64,000 nt of DNA from Bryoerythrophyllum caledonicum (Eukaryota; Streptophyta; Bryopsida; Pottiales; Pottiaceae): positions 29,592,668 through 29,656,667 of the forward strand of contig OZ020517.1 in assembly GCA_963971425.1 (NCBI GenBank), in the 5' to 3' direction. The notes beneath the pieces were generated by a model that had not been told where the DNA came from, searched no databases, and worked only from the letters and a program-made list of their open reading frames with translations. Numbering within the stretch: position 1 is the stretch's first letter; each line of letters opens with the position of its first letter. Positions 1 through 10,042 of the stretch are shown here, one piece after another. The position numbers were made by a program, and so were the translations under genes.

Positions 1-909
1 GTGATGATTGCTCGCTGGCCGATGCAAGAATGCTGATGCTTGTAAGTTGGTGCTTGCTGGAATCGTTGAGAATTTGGTGAATGGTGTTCCCAATTGAATG
101 ATGTGTGAGCTCATGAGGAAGCTGTGAATACTTGTTGTGGTTGTTGGGTCGCCGCTGTCCGTCTGTATGTGGCAGTCCTCAAGGTCTGGTTGGACATTCT
201 GAGGAGTCCATCGTCAAGAGCACGAAAAACTAATAAGATTAGAAGTTGAAAACGCTCAATTCGGAGTTAATCCTAGGAAGTTAAGATGTTTTTAAAAAAA
301 AAAACAAAACCTGGGACTCACAGGGACTGTCTGCTGCGACTGCTGGTGGAGGCCGGTATCAATCTCAAATTAGGTATTTAGTGTTTTAACCAAGTTGGAA
401 TTGAGCTGGTGATCATTTTAAGAGGAAATTTTTTGGTATTCGGAGTCCCGAATCAATAGATAAAGGCTGCCGAAGTTGCTGCTCCAACCAGGGTCTGGAT
501 CAGGCCTGATCAGCTGACCTAAACTAAAAATAAAAATAAAATAAAAAAATAATAATAATAATAAAACAACAAAAAATTAAAATAAATAAATAAATAAAGA
601 ATAAGTAATAATAATCATAATAACTAATAGCCATAATAATTAGATAACGATTAATTAATTAACTATTCATACCTATCTAATTTATCCAGAGTTAAGCCTT
701 TAAATACCAAGGAGGGTTAATCGAGTTCACTTAACTGGATTAAGATAATAGTACTATTGATTTCTAAATATATAAATGGATATGCCAAGATCCAAATCCA
801 GTAGAAATTAGGGTTTACAGTTAAGCATACGGAATGGTAAGTGGTGTAACAATAGGACCTCGTAGGTTTAAAAATGGATTCTCTTAGGGGGTTTATTTTT
901 GGGCTTACA
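1..909. other. Unassigned AT-rich flank, possibly the end of a third nested element
   Basis: I see no convincing gene here. The stretch contains an A/T-rich low-complexity part (about 524-660, AAT/AAAT repeats). It stops abruptly at 909 (…CTTACA), where sequence shared with 11816 onward begins. Because the shared repeat is probably only part of a longer LTR, this flank may be the right end of another insertion that truncated the left LTR of element 1. That is inference; no LTR partner is visible in the window. Confidence 0.35.
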
Positions 910-1468
910 CACCTTAACCACCAATTCCAGGCCCAAGTGCGACCCTAACAGCAGCAACCAGCAGACAGGCTCCTCTTTTTATGTTAAAAGTTTAATTCTT
1001 CATTATCTTCGTGATTATGACTCCGTTTTTTACGTTTGTTTTTTGTATTCTTATTAGTTTTTCTTGCTTAACACGATGGCAGCCTTCAATTGATCATTTG
1101 ACTCGACCCTGGACCTCCCAGCCAGCGACCAACAGTGCACCTTCAACATATGACTTTATTCAAGATCATGCACCACATTCCTATGCATGTATCACATTCA
1201 TTCACACAAGAATCCACCCCAGCCTTACTAAGAGTGAGCCTCCAGTTGTGTTCACTTACTAATGGCGCTCTAATCGGTTATTTAGTTGAATATATAGCAA
1301 ACCCTAATTCTACCGAAAAATTGGCAGCGCTTCCGCGTGGTTTTTGTATTTAGAAAATTAGGGTTCAAGTCATACACATGGAATTGAAGAGAATCGAGGG
1401 AGAAAAGAAAAGGGGCTCCCTGAGTTAATTCGGTTCACCCTCCATCCTTAGCCTTCGACTTGCTTGGT

Positions 1469-1520
1469 CAGCTCCTGATCTTGCTCCTCTTGTTCAGCTC
1501 GTGATCTTGCTCCTCTTGTT
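1469..1520. repeat. 26-bp minisatellite, 2 copies
   Basis: Two copies of a 26-bp unit beginning CAGCTCSTGATCTTGCTC. The right LTR has six copies at the same place, so copy number changed after insertion or by recombination between elements. Confidence 0.85.
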
Positions 1521-1540
1521 GGTGCTCTTCACTCCGCAGC

Positions 1541-2730
1541 CCGTATCTTCGTCGTCACAGCTCCGATCCGCGCGTTCTTGAGCTTGTTGGAAAGCCAATG
1601 TTCTAATCTATCTACTCCTAAAATCTTAGCCCGATTGGACAAGAACTCCGCTACTGACAAGGGAAAACCTGAGGCCGTATGAGATCCGCCACCGATCCTC
1701 CAGCTGGTCGTCCTCACTCCGCCGCCCGTATCTTCGTCGTCACAGCTTCAATCTGTGTGTTCTTGAGCTTGTTGAAAAGCCAACGTTCTAATCTATCTAC
1801 TCCTAAAATCTTAGCCCGATTGGACAAGAACTCCGCTACTGACAAGGGAAAACCTGAGGCCGTATGAGATCCGCCACCGATCCTCCAGCTGGTCGTCCTC
1901 ACTCCGCCGCCCGTATCTTCGTCGTCACAGCTCCAATCTGTGTGTTCTTGAGCTTGTTGAAAAGCCAACGTTCTAATCTATCTACTCCTAAAATCTTAGC
2001 CCGATTGGACAAGAACTCCGCTACTGACAAGGGAAAACCTGAGGCCGTATGAGATCCGCCACCGATCCTCCAGCTGGTCGTCCTCACTCCGCCGCCCGTA
2101 TCTTCGTCGTCACAGCTCCAATCTGTGTGTTCTTGAGCTTGTTGAAAAGCCAACGTTCTAATCTATCTAGTCCTAAAATCTTAGCCCGATTGGACAAGAA
2201 CTCCGCTACTGACAAGGGAAAACCTGAGGCCGTATGAGATCCGCCACCGATCCTCCAGCTGGTCGTCCTCACTCCGCCGCCCGTATCTTCGTCGTCACAG
2301 CTCCAATCTGTGTGTTCTTGAGCTTGTTGAAAAGCCAACGTTCTAATCTATCTACTCCTAAAATCTTAGCCCGATTGCACAAGAACTCCGCTACTGACAA
2401 GGGAAAACCTGAGGCCGTATGAGATCCGCCACCGATCCTCCAGCTGGTCGTCCTCACTCTGCCGCCCGTATCTTCGTCGTCACAGCTCCGATCCGCACGT
2501 GTTTGAGCTTGTTGGAAAGCCAACGTTCTAATCTATCTACTCCTCAAATCTTAGCCTGATTGGACAAGAACTCCGCTACTGACAAGGGAAAACCTGAGGC
2601 CGTATGAGATCCGCCACCGATCCTCCAGCTGGTCGTCCTCACTCCGCCGCCCGTATCTTCGTCGTCACAGCTCCGATCCGCGTGTTCTTGAGCTTGTTGG
2701 AAAGCCAACTTTCTAATCTATCTACTCTCC
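1541..2730. repeat. 185-bp tandem repeat, about 6.5 copies
   Basis: The phrase CCGTATCTTCGTCGTCAC recurs at about 1541, 1726, 1911, 2096, 2281, 2466 and 2651, exactly 185 bp apart. The units are nearly identical. The equivalent array in the right LTR has starts only at about 12551, 12736 and 12921. Confidence 0.92.
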
Positions 2731-3836
2731 TATTTTCGCAACGATTGAATCACATTCCAGCCCACAGGAGGGGGAAATTTGAACCCTACGTCTCTCTCTC
2801 CTTCCACACACCTCTCTCGGTTTCTTAGCTCCTACCACACACCTCTCTCACTCCTACCTCCCACCCTTCGAATGAGCGCCCTCCAAGGGGGTAACCCCAA
2901 GACCCTTGCTCGTTTCTTTGTTCCCAAGGTCGTTCCCTTCGTCGTTCACAGCCGCCAATTTGGGTGGGCACATTAATGGTCACACTAAACAACTAGTAAC
3001 TAAAAAGCAATAATTCACTAGCCACCCTTGCATTTAATACAAGTGGGTGTCCCACTAACCAAGGAATATCTAAATCTAAACTTTGACTCCATGCCACATG
3101 TGTGTGCATGATCTCAATAAGTGAGCTATTAGCTAATTTTCAAAGGTGCAAAAATCTAATTTAACCTACCTAAATTGAATTCCCCTTGCTTGGGGTAATT
3201 CCTAATTTACTTAGTGATTGATGCGGATTCTTTTCCACTTCTTTTGGACCCTTTTGACTATTTTTTTAAGGGCTTTTAACGCCCCATTCTTTTTTCTTTT
3301 CTCCTTACCATCCTCCTTCTTCTCCCATTTTTTTGGTTTCGTGATTTCTTCATCGTGACCGAATATGGTCTACAACTCGATAGGAGGAAAATTCTTCTCC
3401 ACCACTACTCATTTTAATTCTTTTCTGATTTTCTTTTGTCTTTTTTCCCTTCTCTCTTTGCTTTTCTTTTCTGGTTTATTCCCTTTTTTTTTTCCTTCCT
3501 TTTTGGCTAACTACATAAATTCCGCGATTGCCCATAAATGGCTCCTCTTTTAGTGAGGGGAAAGGCCACTTGGCCATTTTAATCAAAAAACCACGAGCTA
3601 GTCCATGGGATAACTCATTTTCACCACTCATTAGCCTTAATGGACCCGACGTGAGGTCCATTCATCACCGTGAGCCGTTTTTGCGGCTCATACATGGCGG
3701 CCATCTGGGACAACTCGAAGAGGCAGAGAACCCACTCTTGTTCATGGGCACACGGTCAATATCTACCTTTTTTGTGTTCGAATGACCCATGGCAGTACCA
3801 AAATGTGGAGGTCCACTTGTGAAGGTCGTGAACAAA

Positions 3837-6053
3837 TCACACCTTGTACTCTTTGCATCGGTTGCCCGATGTTCTCGTGGGGAAATCCTCGCCGTTCAGG
3901 GTTTGAAGTTGAACGGAGTTGTTGGGGAAGACCTCCTTCACGAGATAGGGTTCCAACCACAAAGCATCGAACTTCCCTGGAAAATCCAATCTCCTCGCGT
4001 CTTGAAGGAGGACTAGCATTCCCGGTCTCAATGACCGGACCTTGTTCCGTTTGTCGAAGGCAATCTTCCTCCTTCGTTGGATGGCTTCCATGTTTTGGGC
4101 GCTCCACCGGCGCATCTCGTCGAGCTCCTCCAATCGTTCTAACCGATCGGCTAGGGACGTGGCCATGGACCATCGTTCGGTCACGGCCACTCGCAGAGAG
4201 GGGATCTTGAACTCGATGGGTAAAATGGCTTCAATGCCATACACCAATGAGAAGGGAGTAGCATGGGTGGTCACTTTGAACGTGGTTCGGTAAGCCCATA
4301 ACGCGGCGGGGAGTTTCGTGTCCCAATCCCTCTTGGAATCGGTGACCGTTTTCCTCAAGATGTTCACGAGGGTTTGGTTGACCCGTTCGGTGTGCCCATT
4401 GGTTTGAGGGTGATAAGGGGTGGTCTTACGATGATTGATCTTGAACCGGTTGGTCATGGCTTCGATCACCTCGTTCAAAAAATGCTTCCCCCTATCACTA
4501 ATGAGGATTTTGGGACATCCGAACCGGGTAATGATTTGCTCGAACAAGAATTTGGCCGCATGATTAGCATCATTCGTTTTCAGGGCTCGAGCCTCTGCCC
4601 ACTTGGTGAGATACTCGGTTGCCACCACAATGTGCTTCATCCCACTAGAAGAGCTCGGGTGCACTTCCCCCACATAATCAATACCCCACTTCTCGAATGG
4701 GACCAAAGGCAAGGATACTCGTAGTGGCATGCTCATTCGAAGGTCATTTCGGGCATACCGTTGACAAGCGTCGCATCGCTTGGTGTACTCATGGGCGTCT
4801 TGAAATAACGTGGGCCAATAATAACCCGCACGAAGGACTTTTTGGGCCATCAAGGTCCCAGAGAAGTGTCCTCCACACGCACTGTCATGGCAGGCTGAGA
4901 GGATCGTGGGAATTTCCACGGACGTCACACATCGACGTAGCAAGCCGTCCACCCCTCGACGGTACAGTTTGCCCCCTACTATGGTAAAGTGGCGGCTATG
5001 GAGGCGAACCTTTCGATGCTCGTTTTTGGACAATGAGTCCGGTAGAAGGTGGGTGGTGAGGAATTCGGCCACCAGATTGTACCATGAAGGAATGGAGGAT
5101 ACTTTGAACAAGTCCTCATCTATCAAGGCCTCATCAATGGGGACAATATCGGGTTCCTCTGAGAGGCGTGAAAGGTGATCCGCTTGAAGGTGCATCCGCC
5201 CCGGGCGGTATTCCACCGTGTAGTCAAACTCCTCTAAAAGTAAGACCCACCTCGCTAAACGACCACTCAAGTCCGCCTTGTTGATAAGGTATTTGATGGC
5301 CATGTGATCCACGTAGAACACTACGGGGTTGAGTAACAAGTAGTGGCGAAACTTCTTGACCGAAAAGACCATTGCCAAGCACTCACGTTCGGTGGTGGTA
5401 TAGTTCTTTTCGGCGGGGTTCAATTGCCTACTTGCAAAAGCAATGGGGTGGTCTTTGCCATTAAGGCCCACCGGTTGGCACAATGTGCTTCCCACAGCCA
5501 CCGCCGAGGCATCACAATAGACGTGGAAGGGCAATTCCCAATTCGGGGGCCTCAAAACCGGGTAGGTGGTTAATTCCCCCTTCAAGACGTCGAAGGCCTC
5601 TTGGCAATGGGGAGTCCACTCGAACCTTACGTTCTTTTGGATAAGCCTAGTGATGGGCATGGCCTTCGTGGCATAGTCATGGATAACCTCCCGGTACCAC
5701 CCTATGTGTCCTAGGATTTTTTGTATCTCCTTGATATTCGTGGGGGGGTGTAACTCCACGATAACCTTCACTTTATCGGGATCCGGCTCTCGACCATCCT
5801 TGGATACCACGAATCCTAGCAAGACTCCCCGTTCTACGGCAAGGAAGATTTTCTCGGGATTGAGGGCAATACCGGTGCGCCTACACCGTTCAAAACTTTG
5901 TCTCACGCACGTGAGGTGGTTGTCCTTCGTGGACTGGGTGCTAAAGTCATCAATGAAGACGGTCATGGATTTATGCAAGAGATCTGAGAAGGCATAAGTC
6001 ATGGCCCTCTGAAATGCAGAAGGGGCATTACAAAGCCCAAAAGGCATGACCAA
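3837..6053 (-). CDS. Element 1 pol, C-terminal part: RT palm, RNase H, integrase
   Basis: 738 codons ending at a TGA. Order: RT from the MPFGLCNAP motif with catalytic FIDD (usually YxDD) near residue 35; RNase H beginning near YCDAS with TERE and the YVDHMAIKYL segment; an integrase zinc region with CGGHF…CDAC; and the integrase core with Asp in GIDYVG, Asp in SDRGKHF and Glu in GHTERVN. The polyprotein replicates and inserts the element. The frame continues from 6069-7298 with only one intervening TGA (Trp position in the TPWGTF motif), so this is the 3' part of a broken polyprotein, not a separate gene. No chromodomain is seen. Confidence 0.9.
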   Translation of the reverse strand: MVMPFGLCNAPSAFQRAMTYAFSDLLHKSMTVFIDDFSTQSTKDNHLTCVRQSFERCRRTGIALNPEKIFLAVERGVLLGFVVSKDGREPDPDKVKVIVELHPPTNIKEIQKILGHIGWYREVIHDYATKAMPITRLIQKNVRFEWTPHCQEAFDVLKGELTTYPVLRPPNWELPFHVYCDASAVAVGSTLCQPVGLNGKDHPIAFASRQLNPAEKNYTTTERECLAMVFSVKKFRHYLLLNPVVFYVDHMAIKYLINKADLSGRLARWVLLLEEFDYTVEYRPGRMHLQADHLSRLSEEPDIVPIDEALIDEDLFKVSSIPSWYNLVAEFLTTHLLPDSLSKNEHRKVRLHSRHFTIVGGKLYRRGVDGLLRRCVTSVEIPTILSACHDSACGGHFSGTLMAQKVLRAGYYWPTLFQDAHEYTKRCDACQRYARNDLRMSMPLRVSLPLVPFEKWGIDYVGEVHPSSSSGMKHIVVATEYLTKWAEARALKTNDANHAAKFLFEQIITRFGCPKILISDRGKHFLNEVIEAMTNRFKINHRKTTPYHPQTNGHTERVNQTLVNILRKTVTDSKRDWDTKLPAALWAYRTTFKVTTHATPFSLVYGIEAILPIEFKIPSLRVAVTERWSMATSLADRLERLEELDEMRRWSAQNMEAIQRRRKIAFDKRNKVRSLRPGMLVLLQDARRLDFPGKFDALWLEPYLVKEVFPNNSVQLQTLNGEDFPTRTSGNRCKEYKV

Positions 6054-6068
6054 ATAGATGAACGTGCC

Positions 6069-7298
6069 TCATGGGGTAGTGAAGGCGGTCTTATGATAGT
6101 CCTCTGGGGCAATGGAGATTTGATTGTAGCCCGAGTAGCCATCCATAAACGTATAAAGATCATGACCACCTACCTCCTCCAAGATGGTGTTGATAAATGG
6201 CAAGGGAAAGTGGTCTTTTTGGGTGTGATGGTTGAGTTTCCTATAGTCAATGCACACCCGTAGCTTCCCGTTTCTCTTTTTAACCAACACCATGGGGGAT
6301 ACCCAATCGGATATCTCTACGGGTTTAATGAACCCCGCTTGGAGGAGCTTCTCCAATTCGGCCTTGACAATGAGCTGTAGGTTAGGATTCATACGCCGCT
6401 CCTTTTGTCTAATGGGAGTAGTGCCTGGGAGAAGGGGGATGTGATGTTGTGTTACCGCCGGAGGAATGCCCTTGAGGTCTTTGTACGACCACCCAAAAAT
6501 GTCCCCAAACTCGACCACTAGTGCTTTGTATTTCACCATCTCCTCCTCGGTCAACCCAACGCCCACCTTAATACTACGGACCTCATCCTGCTCATGAGAA
6601 ACCACCATCAACTTCCAATCATCATGATGAACGTGTGGTTGTTGGGTAGGTCCCTTGTACCAATCATTCGGAACTTGGGGGTATGTTGCCCCCGAACCAC
6701 TAGCTAGGATACCGGTGGATGTCCTGCGGAAGTGGAGAGATGGGTTGAGAGGGCCTTCGTCTTCCAAAACCTCCAATTCGTCCCCTTGCGTGCCCTCCAC
6801 ATCCATTCCAAACACCGCCGAGGGTTCTAGGTCATCGAGGAGGGGAACTAGGCTAAGTTCCAACCCGGTTTCCCTTCCAATGAGCTCACTCTCCATGAAA
6901 TGCACGGACATGGCTTCATCCGCGCTCGAGGTAGGGTGCTCCCTCAACCAGTCTACAAATTTCCCGGTGGGAACCCACTCATAAAGGCCCGGTCCCATGC
7001 TTTTAAATGGCATTACGTGGGCCTTCGAGGGTTGGGCTCGATCCACCGCCTTGTGGGGCGCAAACCTCACCCGTTTAGGAGGCTCCTTTGATAGTACCTC
7101 TTGTGATTCATCCTCCGACGAGCCCATGCAACCACGGCATATTCCTAGCCTACTTGGTTGGATATGGACTGTAGTAGGGTTCTCCGGTGGACCATAGGTG
7201 ATGTTTGGTTTTGGCCCCCCCCATTCTACCGTGGCATTGGCAATCCGCAACCAAGGCCTACCTAGAAGCAAGGGGTATGCCTCCTTGTTGGAGTGCAT
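6069..7298 (-). CDS. Element 1 pol, middle part: protease C-half and RT N-half
   Basis: 409 codons. The N-terminus holds the second half of the retropepsin-like domain (LLGRPWL motif). A linker follows, then the RT fingers with ERRMNPNLQ, SDWVSPMVLVKK, RVCIDYRKLN and the catalytic-region FMDGYSGYNQI. It ends at a TGA inside the conserved TTPWGTF motif; the same frame reopens at 6053. The N-terminal side is out of frame with the gag ORF because of the G10 homopolymer at 7331-7340. Confidence 0.88.
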   Translation of the reverse strand: MHSNKEAYPLLLGRPWLRIANATVEWGGPKPNITYGPPENPTTVHIQPSRLGICRGCMGSSEDESQEVLSKEPPKRVRFAPHKAVDRAQPSKAHVMPFKSMGPGLYEWVPTGKFVDWLREHPTSSADEAMSVHFMESELIGRETGLELSLVPLLDDLEPSAVFGMDVEGTQGDELEVLEDEGPLNPSLHFRRTSTGILASGSGATYPQVPNDWYKGPTQQPHVHHDDWKLMVVSHEQDEVRSIKVGVGLTEEEMVKYKALVVEFGDIFGWSYKDLKGIPPAVTQHHIPLLPGTTPIRQKERRMNPNLQLIVKAELEKLLQAGFIKPVEISDWVSPMVLVKKRNGKLRVCIDYRKLNHHTQKDHFPLPFINTILEEVGGHDLYTFMDGYSGYNQISIAPEDYHKTAFTTP

Positions 7299-7327
7299 TC
7301 GGATGACTTGGAAGGTGAGGGAATACT

Positions 7328-10042
7328 CTACCCCCCCCCCGTGGTCACTTTACAACCACTAATTTGGCCTAACGGGGCCTCCGAGCTTTGATTAGCCATG
7401 TTGATGATGTACGGTGAAGGTTCTGTGATGTCAAGGCCTAGTTTCTCCATGGTTGAGAGGGGCATGATGTTCAACCCACTACCACCGTCTACTAGTACAT
7501 TACGTACGATCTTGTCCACAATCGAAACCTCGATTTGTACCGCCTTGACCTCGATATTGGGGTGTGCGGATTTAACCCGAGCCGCCAGCCTGACCTTTGC
7601 CCTAGGCCTTCGCTTCACCGGAGTACCCGACCTAAGGGACTTCCTCATGGGTAGTGACACCTCTAATAGTTGGGCTATGGTGATGTCCGCTTTGAGGCGA
7701 CTCAAGTCCGCCCATAAATCGTAAGGCCCCTCTCCCCCTTGCTTCTCGATACGCGGGAACGTGTTTACCTCAAGACTAGGGATTGGTGGACCTTCCCATG
7801 GCTCTTGGGGGGTGGACAAGGGTGTTCGAGACCTAGGTATCCCACGGGGGGACTCGAAGTTGGCTCGTTTAGTGCCTTCTACCGCCTCCTTGGTGGTATC
7901 GTTTAGGTCAGAGAAGTGAGGTGAATCCTCTTCTGAGGTCTCACCTTCCTCTGGTATAGGTGGAGGGGGGCTTGAGTACCTAGGCTCCCGTCGGCTAGAC
8001 CGAGTCTGGACTGCCAATGCCGGTAACTCACAAGTTTTTGCTTCCTTGGTTGTGCTCACCTCGTGGAAAACTACATTGAGCTCAGTGAGGGAGGGGCTGT
8101 GGGTGGACACGATCTCACTTGACATGGTGGCATAGCGCACATCTTGTGGGCCTTGGTTTTGTTGGCCCCCATGGTTCTGCTCTAGGTTTTGTTGGCCCCC
8201 GTGGTTCTGCCCTAGGTTTTGTTGGCCCCCGTGGTTCTGCCCTAGGTTTTGCTGGCCCCCGTGGTTTTGCCCTAGGTTTTGTTGGCCCCCGTGGTTCTGC
8301 CCTAGGTTTTGTTGGCCCCCGTGGTTCTGCCCTTGGTTAATAGGGATGTACCCGGCCTTGGTCTTCACCCCCATTGGAGGAGTCTGATTTTGGCGATGAT
8401 TGTTGTAGTCGTAGTAGAGACTAGGAGGCCTAAGGGTATTATCGGAGGTGGGGTTACGCGCACCTCTCAAATGATCTTGGGCTTGTTGAGGATAGTTCCC
8501 TGGTGGAAAGGGCATGGGAATTACCTTGTCCGGTCTACGACATACTTGGGTAGGGTGATTACCCCCGCAGTTACCGCATACCACCCCACTTTCGACCCAA
8601 CATTGCCCTGGTGCGTGTCTCTTGCCACACGGTTGATGGATTTCATACCGTGGTCTCGGAGGTCCCCCATAACCTTGGCTTGGAGATGCATAGCCTTGAG
8701 GCACGTAGCTAGTTACTGTCGGTGGTTGGTTCCTATGAGGAGGCACATACGGAGGTTGAGAAGCTTGGTGCTGGGGTGCTGCCACCGGAGTGGTACAAAA
8801 AGGGCTGGTGTGGCCTGGTTGACCACATTGAGTGCACCATAAGCCCGAAGCATGTCTACCGGATTCTATGGGTGGAGGCGTGGGGTTAGGGACTTGGTTC
8901 TTAATCAATAAGGCCATTTGGTCTTGCATGGCCTTGATTTGTTGAGCTAATTGATCCTGGAAGCCCTGTTGGCCTTGAAGGATTTCGTTCTTCATTTCCT
9001 CCTTCCATGTGCCCCGCTCTTCATGATAGGTGAGCTCAGGAAGGGCTACTGGTGGCCTAACGTTCAAGGGTGGGGCGTAGTAGTTCCACGTAGGAACTTG
9101 TGCGCTTGTGGATCCTTGGTTACGTTCTAAGACTGGTCCCTTACCCTTGGCATGGATGGATATGAAACTAAGAATATGGTGATCCTCCTTCCTCCACATG
9201 CGCTCTTGGTCTCGATCCACCTGCTCTATTAGCCTAGCTTGTGCCTTGGCCTCATCTAACGATGCGGGGCGGACCTTCAAAATCTCCCTAATGGTTCCCT
9301 CATTGTTGAACCCTTGGATAAAGAACTGGGTTAAGGTGTCATTGGTGAGGAGGTTTCCCACGAACCTTGTAACCACCAGGTCGAATCTCCTAATGTATGT
9401 CGTGATATCCTCCCCTGGACCTTGGCGTAGCGCGGCTAGGGTTGTGAGGGCATTACTTTGACCTACTTCGGGTCTAAAGTGCTCCAAAAAGGCCCTCATG
9501 AGGCTATCCCAGTCCTGGAAGGTGTTGGGGGGGTGGTTCCTATACCACTCGTAAGCGGCATCCTTTAAGGTACACGAGAACCACACTAGGAAATACCCGG
9601 TGTTGGTGATGAGACAAGTAGTGAGGAGCTCTAGAAACCGTTCCACATGTGCGGAGGGGTCTTCATCCCTAGTTCCTCTAAACGTGGGCAAATTGGGTGG
9701 CATAGGCGCCGCCTGTAAGCCTTCGGGTACTACAATTGGTAAACCCCTTGGCTGAACCAAGGGGTTGATGGGAGGCCGAACCGGGGGTGGCCTTCCAGAG
9801 GCCATGGTAGGGGCTGAGGTGTTGCCTCGTGGACTAGTGGTGTTGGTGGTGTTCACTGGATCAAATGCAGGGATAAGGAAAGATGGGGGAAAAAGAAGGG
9901 GAGGAGCTGGGATAGCCTCTAGCTGAACCTCCAAGAATCCTTCCGCCGTGTCCTCAGTGAGTTCCCTAGACCTAGTCCTTTTACTCGCCGGTTCCCACGG
10001 TGGTGTGAGGGAAGGTTTTTGGGACCTTGTAGCACGGGACAT
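7328..10042 (-). CDS. Element 1 gag with protease N-half
   Basis: 904 codons starting at MSRATRSQK. Residues about 130-260 form a Retrotrans_gag-like capsid region (LKDAAYEWYRNHP, FRPEVGQ, FDLVVTRFV). A CCHC knuckle (CTQCGQPGHTSPFC) and a looser Cys/His cluster (CGNCGGNHPTQVC) follow. Next comes a Gln/Asn-rich tandem repeat (six units of about 10 residues), an acidic/proline linker and the start of the aspartic protease (LVDGGSG). The ORF ends where a run of ten G is followed at once by TAG. It assembles the particle and binds RNA by family analogy. Confidence 0.88.
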   Translation of the reverse strand: MSRATRSQKPSLTPPWEPASKRTRSRELTEDTAEGFLEVQLEAIPAPPLLFPPSFLIPAFDPVNTTNTTSPRGNTSAPTMASGRPPPVRPPINPLVQPRGLPIVVPEGLQAAPMPPNLPTFRGTRDEDPSAHVERFLELLTTCLITNTGYFLVWFSCTLKDAAYEWYRNHPPNTFQDWDSLMRAFLEHFRPEVGQSNALTTLAALRQGPGEDITTYIRRFDLVVTRFVGNLLTNDTLTQFFIQGFNNEGTIREILKVRPASLDEAKAQARLIEQVDRDQERMWRKEDHHILSFISIHAKGKGPVLERNQGSTSAQVPTWNYYAPPLNVRPPVALPELTYHEERGTWKEEMKNEILQGQQGFQDQLAQQIKAMQDQMALLIKNQVPNPTPPPIESGRHASGLWCTQCGQPGHTSPFCTTPVAAPQHQASQPPYVPPHRNQPPTVTSYVPQGYASPSQGYGGPPRPRYEIHQPCGKRHAPGQCWVESGVVCGNCGGNHPTQVCRRPDKVIPMPFPPGNYPQQAQDHLRGARNPTSDNTLRPPSLYYDYNNHRQNQTPPMGVKTKAGYIPINQGQNHGGQQNLGQNHGGQQNLGQNHGGQQNLGQNHGGQQNLGQNHGGQQNLEQNHGGQQNQGPQDVRYATMSSEIVSTHSPSLTELNVVFHEVSTTKEAKTCELPALAVQTRSSRREPRYSSPPPPIPEEGETSEEDSPHFSDLNDTTKEAVEGTKRANFESPRGIPRSRTPLSTPQEPWEGPPIPSLEVNTFPRIEKQGGEGPYDLWADLSRLKADITIAQLLEVSLPMRKSLRSGTPVKRRPRAKVRLAARVKSAHPNIEVKAVQIEVSIVDKIVRNVLVDGGSGLNIMPLSTMEKLGLDITEPSPYIINMANQSSEAPLGQISGCKVTTGGG
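8150..8338 (-). repeat. 30-bp tandem repeat inside gag coding QNHGGQQNL units
   Basis: Six in-frame 30-bp units encode a 10-residue Gln/Asn/Gly-rich repeat. One unit reads LEQ instead of LGQ and the outer units differ at a few bases. The length keeps the reading frame, so copy number can vary without breaking gag. Confidence 0.93.

Larger units (their letters stand above)
910..3692 (-). repeat. Left LTR copy of element 1 (3' LTR, truncated)
   Basis: Aligns with 11816-13961 from CACCTTAACC to TGCGGCTCA. It is about 637 bp longer because it has four more 185-bp units but four fewer 26-bp units. The right end reads GGCTCATA where the other copy reads GGCTCACA, so on the minus strand the expected TG start has become TA. 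The terminal 20 bases hold a short palindrome (TGAGCCG…CGGCTCA). Short ATG frames inside are products of the tandem array and are not listed as genes. Confidence 0.75.

Noticed and set aside
1469..2730. CRISPR-like regular spacing
   Set aside because: The units are contiguous 185-bp or 26-bp tandem copies without unique spacers, inside a eukaryotic LTR.
1529..2828. Repeated 62-84-codon frames on both strands
   Set aside because: They recur every 185 bp and are by-products of the tandem array in the LTR, open on both strands, with no domain.
8119..8842. Plus-strand frames over the gag repeat (Gly/Ser/Phe repeats)
   Set aside because: Antisense reading of the in-frame gag repeat; the minus strand carries the knuckles and protease.
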